Assembly: GCA_000824785.1 (NCBI GenBank)
Contig: CCNB01000006.1
Coordinates: 62,001-126,000, forward strand
Source: Mesorhizobium plurifarium
GTDB taxonomy: Bacteria > Pseudomonadota > Alphaproteobacteria > Rhizobiales > Rhizobiaceae
Direction: 5' to 3'
DNA: 64,000 nucleotides
Shown: positions 52,134-63,983 of the stretch, piece by piece
Numbering within the stretch: the first letter of the stretch is position 1
Layout: each line of letters opens with the position of its first letter
Notes under the pieces: generated by a model
Seen by the model: the letters and a program-made list of their open reading frames with translations, nothing else
What the model was told of the DNA's origin: nothing
The model's database searches: none
Program-made: the position numbers and the translations under genes

Positions 52134-52997
52134 TCAGGCTGGACTTTTTTCCGCAACGTCAAAAAAGGCTTGCCGCAACGAAAGTGTCATGGAACCGGGA
52201 TGGCCATTTGCGATCGGCGCGCCGTCGATTTCGACCACCGGCATGGCGATCGTGGTCGCCGAACTGATGAAAGCCTCGCGCGCCGCCTTGGCTTCGGCGA
52301 CCGAAAAACCGCGTTCCTCGATCTTGAGGCCGAGCTTGGCGGCGACATCGAAAAGCGTCGTGCGGGTGATGCCGCGCAAGATGCCGTGCTCGGCCGGCCG
52401 GGTCACCAGGACGCCGTCGCGGGTGACGATCCAGGCGTTTGACGAGCCGCCTTCCTTGACGTTGCCGTCGGTGTCGACGAACCAGGCTTCCTGGGCACCC
52501 GCTTCCTTGGCCTTCTGCTTGGCGAGCACATTGGGCAAAAGGCCCGTGCTCTTGATGTCGACGCGGTCCCAGCGATTCTCCGGAACGGTGATGACCTTGA
52601 TGCCGCTCTCCACCCGCTTCGCGCTTGCGGCAGGGTCGGCCTTCCTGGCGGTTATGACCAAGGAAGGCTTCGTGCCTGCCGGCGGAAAGACGAATTCGCG
52701 GCTGGCGACGCCGCGCGTCACCTGCACGTAGACGAGGCCGTCGACCACGCCATTGCGATTGACCACTTCGCGCAGCAGCATCGGCAGCACGCCTTCCGAA
52801 ACCGGCCAGGCAATCGACAATTCCTTGAGCGAGCGCTTGAGCCGGGCAAGATGGCGCGGCATGTCGACGATATGGCCGCGCGCCACTTCGCAGACCTCAT
52901 AGACACCGTCGGCGAATTGGTAGCCGCGGTCCTCGATATGGACGCTGGCTTGGGCATGGACGACATAGCGCCCGTTGACATAGGCAATGCGCGGCAT
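52134..52997 (-). CDS. dat: D-amino acid aminotransferase (class IV PLP)
   Basis: A 287-residue fold type IV aminotransferase. Typical segments are IEDRGYQFADGVYEVC at the N-terminus, YVQVTRGVASREF, the PLP Lys in KSTGLLPNVLAKQKAKE and the phosphate loop GITRTTLFDVA. D-amino acid transaminase makes D-glutamate or D-alanine for cell wall; a branched-chain or aminodeoxychorismate lyase-type role cannot be excluded. I used the ATG at 52997; a GTG two codons earlier is possible. Single gene near ntrX. Confidence 0.87.
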   Translation of the reverse strand: MPRIAYVNGRYVVHAQASVHIEDRGYQFADGVYEVCEVARGHIVDMPRHLARLKRSLKELSIAWPVSEGVLPMLLREVVNRNGVVDGLVYVQVTRGVASREFVFPPAGTKPSLVITARKADPAASAKRVESGIKVITVPENRWDRVDIKSTGLLPNVLAKQKAKEAGAQEAWFVDTDGNVKEGGSSNAWIVTRDGVLVTRPAEHGILRGITRTTLFDVAAKLGLKIEERGFSVAEAKAAREAFISSATTIAMPVVEIDGAPIANGHPGSMTLSLRQAFFDVAEKSPA

Positions 52998-53078
52998 GGG
53001 CACCCTCGGGGAAATATCCGGCTTTCTTAGGCGATTCCGCCCCGGCCGTAATGAACAATCGCGTGGGCCAAGCGCTTG

Positions 53079-54440
53079 CTATACACCGAGCGACTTCAGC
53101 TTGCGGTGGAGTGCCGAGCGTTCCATGCCGATGAATTCGGCCGTCTTCGAGATGTTGCCGCCGAAGCGGTTGATCTGGGCGATCAGATAATCCTTCTCGA
53201 ATTGCTCACGGGCCTCGCGCAGCGGCAGCGCCATGATGTGCTGGTCCGACTGGTTGGGCGTGCGTGGCATGACGTCGCCGATCTCGGAGGGTAGAAGGTC
53301 GGCGGTGATCGGGGAATCGGGATTTTCCCCTCGCGCCAGGATCATCAGCCGTTCGACATTATTGCGCAACTGGCGAACATTGCCCGGCCAGTTATGTGCC
53401 TGGAGCACGGCCAGCGCATCGTCGCCGATGCGGCGCGGCTTGATGCCGGCCTGGCGCGCGATCTGCTTCATGAAATTGTCGACGAGGTAGGGGATGTCCT
53501 CGCGCCGCTCGGCGAGCCCCGGCACCATGACTGGAACCACCGCCAAGCGGTGGTAAAGATCCTCGCGGAAGCGGCCGTCGGCGATCATCGCCTCGAGGTT
53601 CTGCGAGGTGGAAGAGATGATGCGGACATCGACCTTGACGCGCTTGGTGCCGCCTACCCGCTCGAATTGCTGCTCGACCAGCACGCGCAGGATCTTGTTC
53701 TGCGTCTCGCGCGGCATGTCGGCGACTTCGTCGATGTAGAGGATGCCGCGATGCGCCTCTTCCAGCGCGCCGACCTTGCGCTCGGTGCCGTTCGATTCGG
53801 TGCCGAACAGCTCGATCTCCATGCGCTCGGGCGTGATGGTAGCCGCGCTCAGGGTGACAAACGGACCGGTCTTGCGCGACGACAACGCGTGGATGGCGCG
53901 CGCGGTCAGTTCCTTGCCGGAGCCGGACGGGCCGACGATCATGACGCGGCTGTTGGTGGGGGCGACGCGCTCGATGGTCTGCCGCAACTGGCTCATGGCC
54001 GACGACATGCCGATCAGGTCGAAGGTCTCGCCGCTGCGCTGCTTGAGGTCCGAGACCTCGCGCCGAAGCTTGGAGGTCTCCAGGGCGCGCTCGGCAATCA
54101 GGATCAGCCGGTCGGCCTTGAACGGCTTCTCGATGAAATCGTAGGCGCCGCGCCGGATGGCCGACACCGCCGTTTCGATGTTGCCGTGGCCGGAGATCAT
54201 CACCACCGGCATGTTCGGATGCATGGTCTTGATCTCGTCGAGCAGCGCCAGGCCGTCGAGCCGCGAGCCCTGCAGCCAGATGTCGAGAAAAATCAGCCGC
54301 GGCGCGCGATCGGCGATCGCCGCAAGCGCACTGTCGGCGTCATGCGCCGTACGGGTTTCATGACCCTCGTCGCTCAGGATACCGGCGACAAGTTCGCGGA
54401 TGTCTTCCTCGTCATCGACGATGAGAATGTCAGACGCCAT
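53079..54440 (-). CDS. ntrX: Response regulator NtrX
   Basis: A 453-residue NtrC-family regulator. The receiver domain has the acidic pocket DDEED, phospho-acceptor in FLDIWLQ (about residue 53) and the Lys in IEKPFKA. The AAA domain has Walker A GPSGSGKE, but the GAFTGA loop that contacts sigma-54 is absent; the region reads FGTESNGTERKVGALEE. This absence is normal for alphaproteobacterial NtrX, which often works at sigma-70-type promoters. A Fis-type helix-turn-helix closes the protein. It overlaps ntrY by 11 bases. Confidence 0.96.
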   Translation of the reverse strand: MASDILIVDDEEDIRELVAGILSDEGHETRTAHDADSALAAIADRAPRLIFLDIWLQGSRLDGLALLDEIKTMHPNMPVVMISGHGNIETAVSAIRRGAYDFIEKPFKADRLILIAERALETSKLRREVSDLKQRSGETFDLIGMSSAMSQLRQTIERVAPTNSRVMIVGPSGSGKELTARAIHALSSRKTGPFVTLSAATITPERMEIELFGTESNGTERKVGALEEAHRGILYIDEVADMPRETQNKILRVLVEQQFERVGGTKRVKVDVRIISSTSQNLEAMIADGRFREDLYHRLAVVPVMVPGLAERREDIPYLVDNFMKQIARQAGIKPRRIGDDALAVLQAHNWPGNVRQLRNNVERLMILARGENPDSPITADLLPSEIGDVMPRTPNQSDQHIMALPLREAREQFEKDYLIAQINRFGGNISKTAEFIGMERSALHRKLKSLGV

Positions 54441-56721
54441 TATCGACCTTTTCAGTTTCTCGTTCGTGTTCGTTTCGACCTTCACCGCGTGGCGGCGCGG
54501 CTACGACCGTCGCCGGCGGCAGGATGATCGAGATCATCGCGCCCCGGCCGCCATGGAAATCCTCTGGCGCGTCGTGCAATTCGAGACGGCCGCCATGGTC
54601 CTCCACGATCTTCTTGACGATAGCGAGGCCAAGCCCGGTCCCCTTCTCGCGCGTCGTCATATAGGGCTCGAGAAGCCGTTGGCGATTCTCGCGCGGCAGC
54701 CCCTTGCCGTTGTCGATAACGTCGATTCGTATGGCGCCATCTTGGCGTCCGGCCTGAATCCGGATTGTGCCGTCCGAACGTTCGTCGGCATCAAGCCCAT
54801 CGATCGCCTCGGCCGCGTTCTTGATGACGTTGCCGAAGGCCTGCGCCATCAGGCGGCTATCGAAAGTGCCCTTCAACGGCTCGCCGCCGAAGTCGCGTTC
54901 GAAGGCGATGTCGGAGCGGCTGACCTCGACCAGGAAAGACGCCTCGCGCAACGACTCACGCAGGTCTATCGCCTTCATCTCCGGCTTCGGCATGCGGGCA
55001 AAGGCCGAGAATTCGTCGACCATGCGGCCAATGTCCTCGACCTGGCGGATGATGGTATCGGTGCACTGGTCGAAGACCTCGCGGTCCTCGGTGATGACCT
55101 TGCCGTAGCGGCGCCTGATGCGCTCTGCCGAAAGCTGGATCGGCGTCAGCGGGTTCTTGATCTCATGCGCGATGCGCCGCGCCACATCCGCCCAGGCCGA
55201 CGAACGCTGCGCCTGGACGAGATCTGTGATGTCGTCGACGGTGACCACATAGGATTTCTCCTCCTCGCCGTCGTCGCCGGACTCGACCGTGACCTGGACA
55301 TTGAAGGTGCGCTCCAGGCCGGTGCGGAAGAAGGTCACCTGCTCGCGATAGACCGGCTTGCCGGACTGCCGTCCGATCTCGAAGACGCGGCCGACAAGCG
55401 GCAGAACCGCCGAAAGGTTCTGGCCGAGCGTCGCATTTGCCGAAATCGCCAGCATGGTCTCGGCCGAGCGATTGACGATGGTGATGATGCCGTAGGGGTC
55501 GACACCGATGACGCCGGCGGTGACGCCGGCGAGCACCGCCTCGGAGAAACGCCGGCGCTCGTCGATCAGATCCTTGGCCGACAGCAACTCGTTGCGTTGC
55601 GATTTGAGCTCCAGGATCATGTTGTTGAAGGTCTCGCCGAGCGAGGCGACGTCGCCATCGGACTGGCGCACGGGAACGGCGACGTCGAGATTGCCGGTCG
55701 CCACCTCGTCGGCGGCGCCGATCAGCTGGCGGATCGGCCGCACAAGCCGGTCGGCGACAGCAATGCCGGTCCAGATCGCCGAGAGTATGATGATCAGCGT
55801 GAGCGACAAATAAGGCAGCGCAAAGGCGACCTGCGAGGTCCGGCGGTTGTCCTCCAGGTTGCGGTATTCGTCAGTGTTGGACCTGACGATCTGGCGCGCC
55901 TTGATCACGTCGGGATCGACCAGCCGGATCGTATAGAGGTAAAGCCCGTCGAGCTCGCGCAGCTTGATGATGGCGCCCATGATGTTGCGGGTGCGCGGCT
56001 CTATCAGCACCGGCTTGCCATCGGCCGCGGTGTCTACAGCGCCCGGGGGTGGCTCAGGCATGGGAAAATCGGCATCGGTTTTGGCGTTCATGACGAACGA
56101 GCCGTCAGGCTTGATCAGGGCCGCATGCGCCAGTCCGCGGCCGACGGCTTCCTTGTTCAACAGGTCGAGGAAACCGCCCTTGTCGAGGCCGTAGAGTGTG
56201 CGCGAGGCATCGAGATCGTATGCCATCGACAATGTCGTGCCCTGCAGGTTTCGCGCGTTCTCCTGCACATAGGCGTCGGCAATCGACAGTGACGAGTTGA
56301 CGATCGTCTTGGTGCGGATTTCGAACCAGCGGTCGAGGCCGATGTCGAGCGTGATCGAGGCGATGATCGCCACCATGATGGCCGGAATGGCGGCGACCAG
56401 CGCGAACATGGCGACGATGCGCACATGCAGCCGCGAGGCAGCCCTGCCGTGGCGCCGCGCCAGGACGATACGACGCACCTCGCGGGCGATCAAGGCGATG
56501 AGGAACAGGACAAAGACGGCATTGGCCGCGACCAGGGCCCAGGTCGCGTCGGCAGTGGGCGCGATGGGGGTTGCGCCGACCAAGATCGCAAAGGAGATGG
56601 CCGCCGTGATCATCGCGCCGGCAATGGCGACCACGCCGGGCAGAGCCAGCAACCGTCGCCCGTCACGCGTGCCGGTCTGGTTGAAAAGCGGTTGGGTCAG
56701 GGTCGGAGCCTCAGCGGCCAT
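54430..56721 (-). CDS. ntrY: Sensor histidine kinase NtrY
   Basis: A 763-residue membrane kinase paired with NtrX. The first part has three or so membrane helices (within residues 30-130), then a periplasmic sensor region (about 130-305), a further helix near 310 (YLSLTLIIILSAIWTGIAVA), HAMP, PAS (about 400-500), the HisKA box [17 protein letters not shown] and the ATPase with NVIKNAAEAIDG and GTGLGLAIVKKI. NtrYX responds to nitrogen and redox in studied alphaproteobacteria. The leader, near 56756-56792, has two copies of a motif spaced 21 bases apart. Confidence 0.96.
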   Translation of the reverse strand: MAAEAPTLTQPLFNQTGTRDGRRLLALPGVVAIAGAMITAAISFAILVGATPIAPTADATWALVAANAVFVLFLIALIAREVRRIVLARRHGRAASRLHVRIVAMFALVAAIPAIMVAIIASITLDIGLDRWFEIRTKTIVNSSLSIADAYVQENARNLQGTTLSMAYDLDASRTLYGLDKGGFLDLLNKEAVGRGLAHAALIKPDGSFVMNAKTDADFPMPEPPPGAVDTAADGKPVLIEPRTRNIMGAIIKLRELDGLYLYTIRLVDPDVIKARQIVRSNTDEYRNLEDNRRTSQVAFALPYLSLTLIIILSAIWTGIAVADRLVRPIRQLIGAADEVATGNLDVAVPVRQSDGDVASLGETFNNMILELKSQRNELLSAKDLIDERRRFSEAVLAGVTAGVIGVDPYGIITIVNRSAETMLAISANATLGQNLSAVLPLVGRVFEIGRQSGKPVYREQVTFFRTGLERTFNVQVTVESGDDGEEEKSYVVTVDDITDLVQAQRSSAWADVARRIAHEIKNPLTPIQLSAERIRRRYGKVITEDREVFDQCTDTIIRQVEDIGRMVDEFSAFARMPKPEMKAIDLRESLREASFLVEVSRSDIAFERDFGGEPLKGTFDSRLMAQAFGNVIKNAAEAIDGLDADERSDGTIRIQAGRQDGAIRIDVIDNGKGLPRENRQRLLEPYMTTREKGTGLGLAIVKKIVEDHGGRLELHDAPEDFHGGRGAMISIILPPATVVAAPPRGEGRNEHERETEKVDNGV

Positions 56722-56755
56722 GTCGCGGTACGGAGTCGGTCATCGCGTCGGATGT

Positions 56756-56792
56756 ATGCAACGCATTGTGGCGATTATGCAACAAGTGTGGC
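56756..56792. promoter_or_regulatory. Direct repeat ATGCAAC-n-TGTGGC in the ntrY leader
   Basis: Two copies on the plus strand: ATGCAACGCATTGTGGC (56756-56772) and ATGCAACAAGTGTGGC (56777-56792), starting 21 bases apart, two helical turns. They lie 35-71 bases upstream of ntrY. A related TGTGGC-ATTGTGCAAC sequence is in the dusB-ntrBC leader (60629-60644). This looks like a binding site for a shared regulator; which one is unknown. Confidence 0.4.
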
Positions 56793-56841
56793 CGGGAAGA
56801 TAATCTTTCCCGGGTAAATTCACCGAAAGGACGAAGTGACG

Positions 56842-56955
56842 CTAGAGCCGGATGATTTCAGGTCGGGTCGACCTGAAATCTGAATCCGTCTCTAGATCAA
56901 AGAGATAGCGCATGATGTCGTCCGAAAACCGCTTCACACTTTTCGGCACCATGCT

Positions 56956-56958
<3 letters not shown>
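56842..56958. repeat. Dispersed composite repeat, copy between ntrC and ntrY
   Basis: From TAGAGCC (56843) through the perfect palindrome GATTTCAGGT/ACCTGAAATC (56854-56863/56871-56880), ATCAAAGAGATAGCGCATGAT, and CCGAAAACC...CACTTTTCGG to GCTCTAG. It combines blocks of both repeat types in this window, and its last bases provide the ntrC stop codon. Confidence 0.8.
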
Positions 56959-58412
<1,454 letters not shown>

Positions 58413-58416
<4 letters not shown>

Positions 58417-59555
58417 TTGCGGTCTCCTTCAGCTTCGTCGCCCGAGCCTTGCGACGTCTCTTTCCAGGCCGGCATCAGGACGCGGAACGTGGTGCCACGC
58501 GGCGTCGAATCGCATTCGATGATGCCGCCGTGCTCGCCGACGATCTTGGCGACCAGCGCCAGCCCGAGGCCGGAGCCGTTCGGCTTGGTGGTGATGAACG
58601 GATCGAACAGGATCGGCAGGATGTCCTCGGACACGCCGGGGCCGTTGTCATGGACGCAGAATTCCAGCGGCAGCGAGACACGGTCCTGGGTTCCAGGCAC
58701 GGAAACGCGGATGCCCGGGCGGAAAGCCGTCGACAGCACGATCTCGCCCTGCGGGTCGGCGCCGATCGCCTCGGCGGCGTTCTTCACCAGATTGAGGAAG
58801 ACCTGGATCAGCTGGTCGCGGTTGGCGAAGACTGGAGGCAATGATGGATCATATTCCTCCAAGATCTTGATCCGCCTTGCAAAACCGTTCTTGGCGATCG
58901 CCTTCACGTGATCCAGAACGACGTGGATGTTGACTGGAAAACGCTCGATCGGCCGCTCGTCGGAAAACACCTCCATGCGGTCGACCAGCGAGACGATGCG
59001 GTCGGTTTCGTCGGTGATCAGGCGGGTGAGCGCTCGGTCCTCGTCGGACGCGGAAAGCTCGAGCAGCTGGGCGGCGCCGCGGATGCCGGAGAGCGGGTTC
59101 TTGATCTCATGCGCGAGCATGGCGGCAAGCCCGGTGACGGAGCGCGCCGCGCCCCGATGCGTCATCTGGCGGTCGATCTTGTCGGCCATCGACCGTTCCT
59201 GGAACATGACGACGACCGAGCCCGGAAACTCGGGCACCGGCGCGACATAGAGATCGACCATCTTCTCGATGCCGAGCCGCGGCGACGACACGTCGACGCG
59301 GTATTCGTTGACCGGCGCGCGGCGCTCTCGGACCTGGTCGACCAGCGTCAGCAACGGGCTGCCGAACGGCACCAGCTTGGAGAGCGTATTGCGGGCAAGC
59401 ATATTCGCGCTGGAGCGGAAGAAATCCTCGGCATCCGCATTGGCAAACGTGATGAAGCCGTCGGGGTCGACCATGATGACCGGGCGGCGGATGGTGTTGA
59501 GCACGATGTTGGCGGCATCCGCCATGTCGGGCTGCTGGGGAACATCGGCCTTCAT
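58413..59555 (-). CDS. ntrB: Nitrogen sensor kinase NtrB
   Basis: A 380-residue cytoplasmic kinase that phosphorylates or dephosphorylates NtrC under PII control. A PAS domain occupies about residues 15-110, the HisKA box is [19 protein letters not shown] (about residue 145), and the ATPase has [22 protein letters not shown] and [12 protein letters not shown]. No membrane helix is present, as expected for NtrB. It overlaps both dusB and ntrC by four bases, so the three genes are translationally linked. Confidence 0.96.
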
Positions 59556-60580
59556 GCCGCTCTCCGTAAGCCGATCGAGGGCGAGCTGTCAGCGAACGCG
59601 CGGCGCAGCTCGGCGACGACCTCGCGTGGCTCGAAGGAGGTCAGAATGCGTTTGCGCTGCCCGGCGCAAATATCGGGCGCATGGCGGTCGAAATACCAGC
59701 CGAGATGCTTGCGCGCCTGGCGCAGGCCGCTTTCGATGCCGTAGAGCGCGAGCATGTCCTCGTAATGCGAGACGACGTAATCGGTTAACTCTTGCGGCGT
59801 TGTTGGAATGCCTTGTGTGTTTGCGCCGGCCGCGGCCATCGCTATGCCGCCCGCGACCCATGGCGCGCCATAATGCGCGCGGCCGACCATCACCGCGTCG
59901 GCGCCGGAAAGTTCAAGGATCGCCGCTGCCTCTTCCGGCGAGCCGACATCGCCATTGGCGACCACGGGAATGGAGACCGCTTGCTTGACGCGCGCGATGG
60001 CGCGCCAGTCGGCCTTGCCCTGATAGAACTGGCAGCGCGTGCGGCCGTGCACGGTCACCATGCTGACGCCGGCCTGCTCGGCGCGGCGCGCCAGCATCGG
60101 CGCGTTGAGCGCGCTTTCGTCCCAGCCGAGCCGCATCTTGACCGTCACCGGCACCGACACGGCGCCGACCACCGCCTCGATCAGCGACAGGGCGTGGTCG
60201 AGATCGCGCATCAGCGCCGAACCGGCATAGCCGCCGGTCACCTTCTTCGCCGGGCAGCCCATGTTGATGTCGATGATGTCGGCGCCCTCGCCCGCTGCTA
60301 TGCGCGCGCCCTCGCCCATATGAGCCGCCTCGCGTCCGGCCAGCTGTACCATGTGTACCGGCAGGCCGGAGTGGCGGATGCGCAGGTCGCAGCCCGCCCT
60401 GCCCTTGGCCAGTTCGCCGCTCGCCACCATTTCCGACACGACCAGCCCCGCGCCATGCGCGTGAGCGCGCTGCCGGAACGGCTCGTCGGTGATGCCGGAC
60501 ATCGGCGCGAGGAAAACCCGATTGCGGATTTTTACCCCGCCGACATCGAGTGGCGATGCCAATGTGGTCAGTTCAGCCAT
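59552..60580 (-). CDS. dusB: tRNA-dihydrouridine synthase B (NifR3)
   Basis: A 342-residue flavoprotein that reduces uridines in the D-loop of tRNA. The start region [15 protein letters not shown] binds FMN; the catalytic Cys is in [37 protein letters not shown] and [13 protein letters not shown] form the phosphate-binding end. I used the ATG at 60580 ([10 protein letters not shown]); frame extension to 60643 crosses the putative promoter. Placement ahead of ntrB is the classic rhizobial nifR3 arrangement. Confidence 0.95.
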   Translation of the reverse strand: MAELTTLASPLDVGGVKIRNRVFLAPMSGITDEPFRQRAHAHGAGLVVSEMVASGELAKGRAGCDLRIRHSGLPVHMVQLAGREAAHMGEGARIAAGEGADIIDINMGCPAKKVTGGYAGSALMRDLDHALSLIEAVVGAVSVPVTVKMRLGWDESALNAPMLARRAEQAGVSMVTVHGRTRCQFYQGKADWRAIARVKQAVSIPVVANGDVGSPEEAAAILELSGADAVMVGRAHYGAPWVAGGIAMAAAGANTQGIPTTPQELTDYVVSHYEDMLALYGIESGLRQARKHLGWYFDRHAPDICAGQRKRILTSFEPREVVAELRRAFADSSPSIGLRRAA

Positions 60581-60604
60581 GCACAAAAACCAAGCATGTT
60601 CGAT

Positions 60605-60645
60605 CGTTGCACATTCTCTAGCCAGAAGTGTGGCATTGTGCAACG
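60605..60645. promoter_or_regulatory. 9-bp perfect inverted repeat in the dusB-ntrBC promoter region
   Basis: CGTTGCACA (60605-60613) and TGTGCAACG (60637-60645) are perfect inverted repeats with a 23-base spacer, centred about 45 bases upstream of the dusB ATG and 97 upstream of ispDF. The TGCAC/GTGCA half-sites resemble NtrC recognition half-sites, but the spacing is wider than the usual NtrC palindrome. The inner part, TGTGGC-ATTGTGCAAC (60629-60644), matches the ntrY leader motif. Confidence 0.45.
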
Positions 60646-60721
60646 CGCAATGACGTCACATTAAGGCGCATTTTGGAAAAAGCTGGCCTTCGGCCATCAC
60701 CCCGACTAGGACCGGATCGGA

Positions 60722-61951
60722 ATGAGCGAGGCAAGCAAAAAGCAAGCGGCCGCCCGAAGCGGCGAGATCGGGGTGGTGATCGTCGCCGCCGGCCGCGGCG
60801 CGCGCGCCGGACAGGCCGATGGTCCGAAGCAATATCAGCGCATCGGCGGTCGCGCCGTCATCGCCCATACGCTGGATATCTTCCTCTCCCATCCGATGAT
60901 CGGCCCGGTGGTCGTGGCCATCCATGCCGACGACGCCGAACTCTTCCAACGCGCGGCCGAGGCACATGGGGATCGCCTAGTTGCGGTGATCGGCGGCCCT
61001 TCGCGCCAGGCATCCGTCCGGCTCGGCCTGCTGGCACTGCGGGATCAGGCACCCGCAAAAGTGCTGGTGCATGATGCCGTACGCCCGTTCGTCGACGCCG
61101 GGCTGATCGACCGCACCATCGAAGCCATCGGCGAGCGCCAGGGCGCGCTGCCGGCGCTGCCCGTCGCCGACACGCTGAAGCGGGAATCGGCCACCGGCAT
61201 GATCGACGAGACGGTGTCGAGGGCCGGCCTTCATGCCGCGCAGACACCGCAGGGTTTTCCGTTCTGGCCGTTGCTCGCCGCGCATGAGAAGGCGCATCGT
61301 CTGGGCAAGACTGAGTTCACCGACGACGCGGCGATCGCCGAATGGGCGCAGATACCGGTCAGGATCGTTCCCGGATCACCGGACAACGTTAAACTCACCT
61401 GGGCAAGGGACATCGCATTGGCCGACCAGCGGCTCTCGAGCGCGCAGCAGCGCTTCCCGGATATTCGCACCGGCAATGGCTACGACGTGCATGCGTTCGA
61501 ACCCGGCGACCATGTGACGCTCTGCGGCGTCGCCATTCCCTATGAGCGAAAGCTCTCCGGACATTCGGACGCCGATGTCGGGCTGCATGCGCTGACCGAC
61601 GCGTTGCTCGCCACCTGCGGCGCCGGCGACATCGGCACGCATTTCCCGCCCTCGGACCCGCAATGGAAGGGGGCGGCCTCGAAGATCTTCGTCGAGCACG
61701 CGGCCAAGCTGGTGCGCGAGCGTGGCGGCCGCATCGCCAATGCCGATATCACACTGATCTGCGAGGCGCCGCGCGTCGGGCCGCATCGCGCGGCGATGAC
61801 GGAGGCGCTTTCGGCCATGCTCGGCATTGCGCCCGAGCGCATTTCGATCAAGGCGACGACCAACGAGAAGCTCGGCTTTGTCGGGCGCGGCGAAGGCATC
61901 GCCGCGATCGCCACCGCCAGCGTCGTCTATCCGGGAGAGGTGCCCGCATGA
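60722..61951 (+). CDS. ispDF: Bifunctional IspD/IspF (isoprenoid MEP pathway)
   Basis: A 409-residue fusion. The N-terminal IspD domain (about residues 14-240) starts with [20 protein letters not shown] and makes CDP-methylerythritol. The IspF domain (about 245-409) starts [21 protein letters not shown], with the zinc ligands in DVH and a His in [19 protein letters not shown], and forms the cyclodiphosphate. The fusion is usual in alphaproteobacteria. The stop overlaps the next start as ATGA. It runs divergently from dusB. Confidence 0.97.
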   Translation: MSEASKKQAAARSGEIGVVIVAAGRGARAGQADGPKQYQRIGGRAVIAHTLDIFLSHPMIGPVVVAIHADDAELFQRAAEAHGDRLVAVIGGPSRQASVRLGLLALRDQAPAKVLVHDAVRPFVDAGLIDRTIEAIGERQGALPALPVADTLKRESATGMIDETVSRAGLHAAQTPQGFPFWPLLAAHEKAHRLGKTEFTDDAAIAEWAQIPVRIVPGSPDNVKLTWARDIALADQRLSSAQQRFPDIRTGNGYDVHAFEPGDHVTLCGVAIPYERKLSGHSDADVGLHALTDALLATCGAGDIGTHFPPSDPQWKGAASKIFVEHAAKLVRERGGRIANADITLICEAPRVGPHRAAMTEALSAMLGIAPERISIKATTNEKLGFVGRGEGIAAIATASVVYPGEVPA

Positions 61952-62445
61952 GCAACGCCGAACTCGCCATAGCTTTGCTCCAGGCCTGCCAGCAGCGCGG
62001 CATCATGCTGGCGACGGCCGAAAGCTGCACCGGCGGCCTGATCATCGCCGCGCTCACCGACATCGCCGGATCCTCCGCCGTGGTTGATCGCGGCTTCATC
62101 ACCTATTCCAACGAAGCCAAGATGGAGATGCTCGGCGTCTCCGCCGCCACGCTCGACGCACATGGCGCGGTCTCGCGCGAGACGGTGCTGGAGATGGCGG
62201 CAGGCGCGCTGACGCATTCGCAAGCCAGCCTGTCGCTCGCCGTCACCGGCATTGCAGGCCCCAGCGGCGGCTCGGCGGACAAGCCGGTCGGTCTTGTGTG
62301 GTTCGGGATTGCGTTGGCCGGGCAGCCTGTTGTCGCGGAGCGGCAGCTATTTGGTCAAAAGGGCCGCGAATTCATCCGGCATGAGACGGTGCGGCACGCG
62401 CTGCAACTCGGGTTGCGGGCGTTGGGTCAGGATCGGGCCGGGTGA
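61948..62445 (+). CDS. pncC: CinA C-terminal-type nicotinamide-nucleotide amidase (PncC)
   Basis: A 165-residue stand-alone CinA C-terminal domain. Conserved pieces are [23 protein letters not shown] with the Ser nucleophile region, [19 protein letters not shown] and [21 protein letters not shown]. PncC deamidates nicotinamide mononucleotide during NAD recycling. The start ATG overlaps the ispDF stop by four bases. It converges on the COQ10-like gene, with three bases between the stops. Confidence 0.95.
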   Translation: MSNAELAIALLQACQQRGIMLATAESCTGGLIIAALTDIAGSSAVVDRGFITYSNEAKMEMLGVSAATLDAHGAVSRETVLEMAAGALTHSQASLSLAVTGIAGPSGGSADKPVGLVWFGIALAGQPVVAERQLFGQKGREFIRHETVRHALQLGLRALGQDRAG

Positions 62446-62448
62446 AGA

Positions 62449-62904
62449 TCAGGCCGGCTTCGCGCCATAGATGACGTCGGCGCGTTTCTCGAAGGCTTCC
62501 GAGAACATGCGGAAGGCGCGGTCGAACATCGTGCCCATCAGCGCGCCGAGAATGCGGCTCTTGAATTCGTAGTCGATGAAGAAATGCACTTCGCAGCCGC
62601 TGTCGGCGGGGTCGAAGCGCCAGATGTTGCTGAGATATTTGAACGGGCCGTCGATATATTTGACGTCGATGGCGTTCTCGTCGGGCTTCAGCAGCACCTG
62701 TGTCGTGAAGGTCTCGCGGATCGCCTTATAGCCGATGCTCATGTCGGCAACCAGGATGGTGCGACCGTCACGCTCCTTGCGCGAGCGCACGGTGAGCGAT
62801 TCACACAGCGGCAGGAATTGCGGGTAGGCCTCGATGTCCGCCACCAGCGCGAACATCTCTTGCGGTGTATGCGCGACGCGGCGTGTCGCCTCGAATTTCG
62901 GCAT
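62449..62904 (-). CDS. COQ10/RatA-type START-domain protein
   Basis: A 151-residue polyketide-cyclase/START-fold protein. The start PKFEATRRVAHTPQEMFALVADIEAYPQFLPLCE is the COQ10-family signature, and EVHFFIDYEFKSRILGALMGTMFDRAFRMFSEAFEKRA closes the fold. The family binds ubiquinone and is needed for normal respiration in yeast COQ10; the E. coli relative RatA was named as a toxin acting on ribosomes. The quinone role is more likely here. It lies six bases downstream of lipA. Confidence 0.9.
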   Translation of the reverse strand: MPKFEATRRVAHTPQEMFALVADIEAYPQFLPLCESLTVRSRKERDGRTILVADMSIGYKAIRETFTTQVLLKPDENAIDVKYIDGPFKYLSNIWRFDPADSGCEVHFFIDYEFKSRILGALMGTMFDRAFRMFSEAFEKRADVIYGAKPA

Positions 62905-62910
62905 TGAAAG

Positions 62911-63876
62911 TCAGCTGGCCTTCGCGAGCTGCGCCTCGCGCGCCGCGCGTAGCCTGGCGAAATCCTCGCCGGCATGGTGCGAGGAGCGCGTCAGCGGGCT
63001 CGACGCCACGAGCAGGAAACCCTTGGTCTTGCCGATGGTCTCGTAGGACTTGAACTCGTCCGGCGGGATGAAGCGGATCACCGGATGATGCTTCTTGGAA
63101 GGCTGCAGATACTGGCCGATGGTCATGAAGTCGACGTTGGCCGAGCGCAGATCGTCCATCAGTTGCAGCACTTCGTTCCGCTCCTCGCCGAGGCCGACCA
63201 TGATGCCGGATTTGGTGAAGATCGACGGGTCGAGTTCTTTCACGCGCTGCAAGAGCCGGATCGAGTGGAAGTAACGTGCGCCCGGACGGACCGTCAGGTA
63301 GTTCGACGGCACGGTTTCGAGATTGTGGTTGAAGACGTCGGGCTTGGCCGCAACGACGACCTCCAGTGCGCCATCCTTGCGCAGGAAGTCGGGCGTCAGG
63401 ATCTCGATCGTCGTCGAAGGCGCCTCGGCGCGGATGGCGTGGATAACATCGGCGAAATGCTGCGCGCCGCCGTCGGCCAAGTCGTCGCGATCGACGGAGG
63501 TGATGACGACGTGGCTCAGCCCCATCTGCTTGACGGCATGCGCCACGCGCGCCGGCTCGTCCGGATCGAGCGCGGTCGGGATGCCGGTCGCGACATTGCA
63601 GAAGGCGCAGGCGCGCGTGCAGATCTCGCCCATGATCATGAAAGTGGCGTGCTTCTTGTCCCAGCATTCGCCGATATTCGGGCAGCCGGCCTCCTCGCAC
63701 ACCGTCACCAGCTTGTGCGATTTCACGATCTCGCGCGTTTCGGCATAGCCTTTGGAAACCGGCGCCTTGACGCGGATCCAGTCGGGCTTGCGCAGCACCT
63801 CCTGGTCTGGCCTGTGCGCCTTCTCTGGATGCCGCGGGCGCGGCCGGTTGGCGATCGTGTCTACGACTGTGACCAT
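62911..63876 (-). CDS. lipA: Lipoyl synthase
   Basis: A 321-residue radical SAM enzyme that inserts two sulfurs into protein-bound octanoate. The auxiliary cluster motif [12 protein letters not shown] (about residues 60-71), the SAM motif CTRACAFC (about 87-94) and the C-terminal RSSHHAGE with the Ser ligand are intact. It serves pyruvate and 2-oxoglutarate dehydrogenases. It runs into the COQ10-like gene, with which it is probably co-transcribed. ATG at 63876. Confidence 0.97.
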   Translation of the reverse strand: MVTVVDTIANRPRPRHPEKAHRPDQEVLRKPDWIRVKAPVSKGYAETREIVKSHKLVTVCEEAGCPNIGECWDKKHATFMIMGEICTRACAFCNVATGIPTALDPDEPARVAHAVKQMGLSHVVITSVDRDDLADGGAQHFADVIHAIRAEAPSTTIEILTPDFLRKDGALEVVVAAKPDVFNHNLETVPSNYLTVRPGARYFHSIRLLQRVKELDPSIFTKSGIMVGLGEERNEVLQLMDDLRSANVDFMTIGQYLQPSKKHHPVIRFIPPDEFKSYETIGKTKGFLLVASSPLTRSSHHAGEDFARLRAAREAQLAKAS

Positions 63877-63942
63877 TTCAAATCCTTCGCGGCCGCGGTG
63901 TCGGCGGCCGCCTGTCCTTCGTCATCTAAGACTTTTCGCGGC

Positions 63943-63983
63943 AAAGAAAAAGGCCGCGCCGGCGCATGCCGCCACGGCCCTTT
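63943..63983 (-). terminator. Terminator of a gene lying beyond the window end
   Basis: On the minus strand, GGGCCGTGGCGGCATGC... folds against ...GCGCCGGCGCGGCC and is followed by TTTTTCTTT. It lies upstream of lipA, so it probably ends a minus-strand gene outside the window. Confidence 0.7.

Noticed and set aside
53079..54440. Missing GAFTGA loop in NtrX as a novel defect
   Set aside because: Loss of GAFTGA is a normal feature of alphaproteobacterial NtrX, so it is recorded only in the annotation.
56760..56800. Sigma-54 promoter in the ntrY leader
   Set aside because: The GG and GC elements in CGGCCACACTTGTTGCA are eleven bases apart, one more than the fixed spacing a sigma-54 promoter needs.
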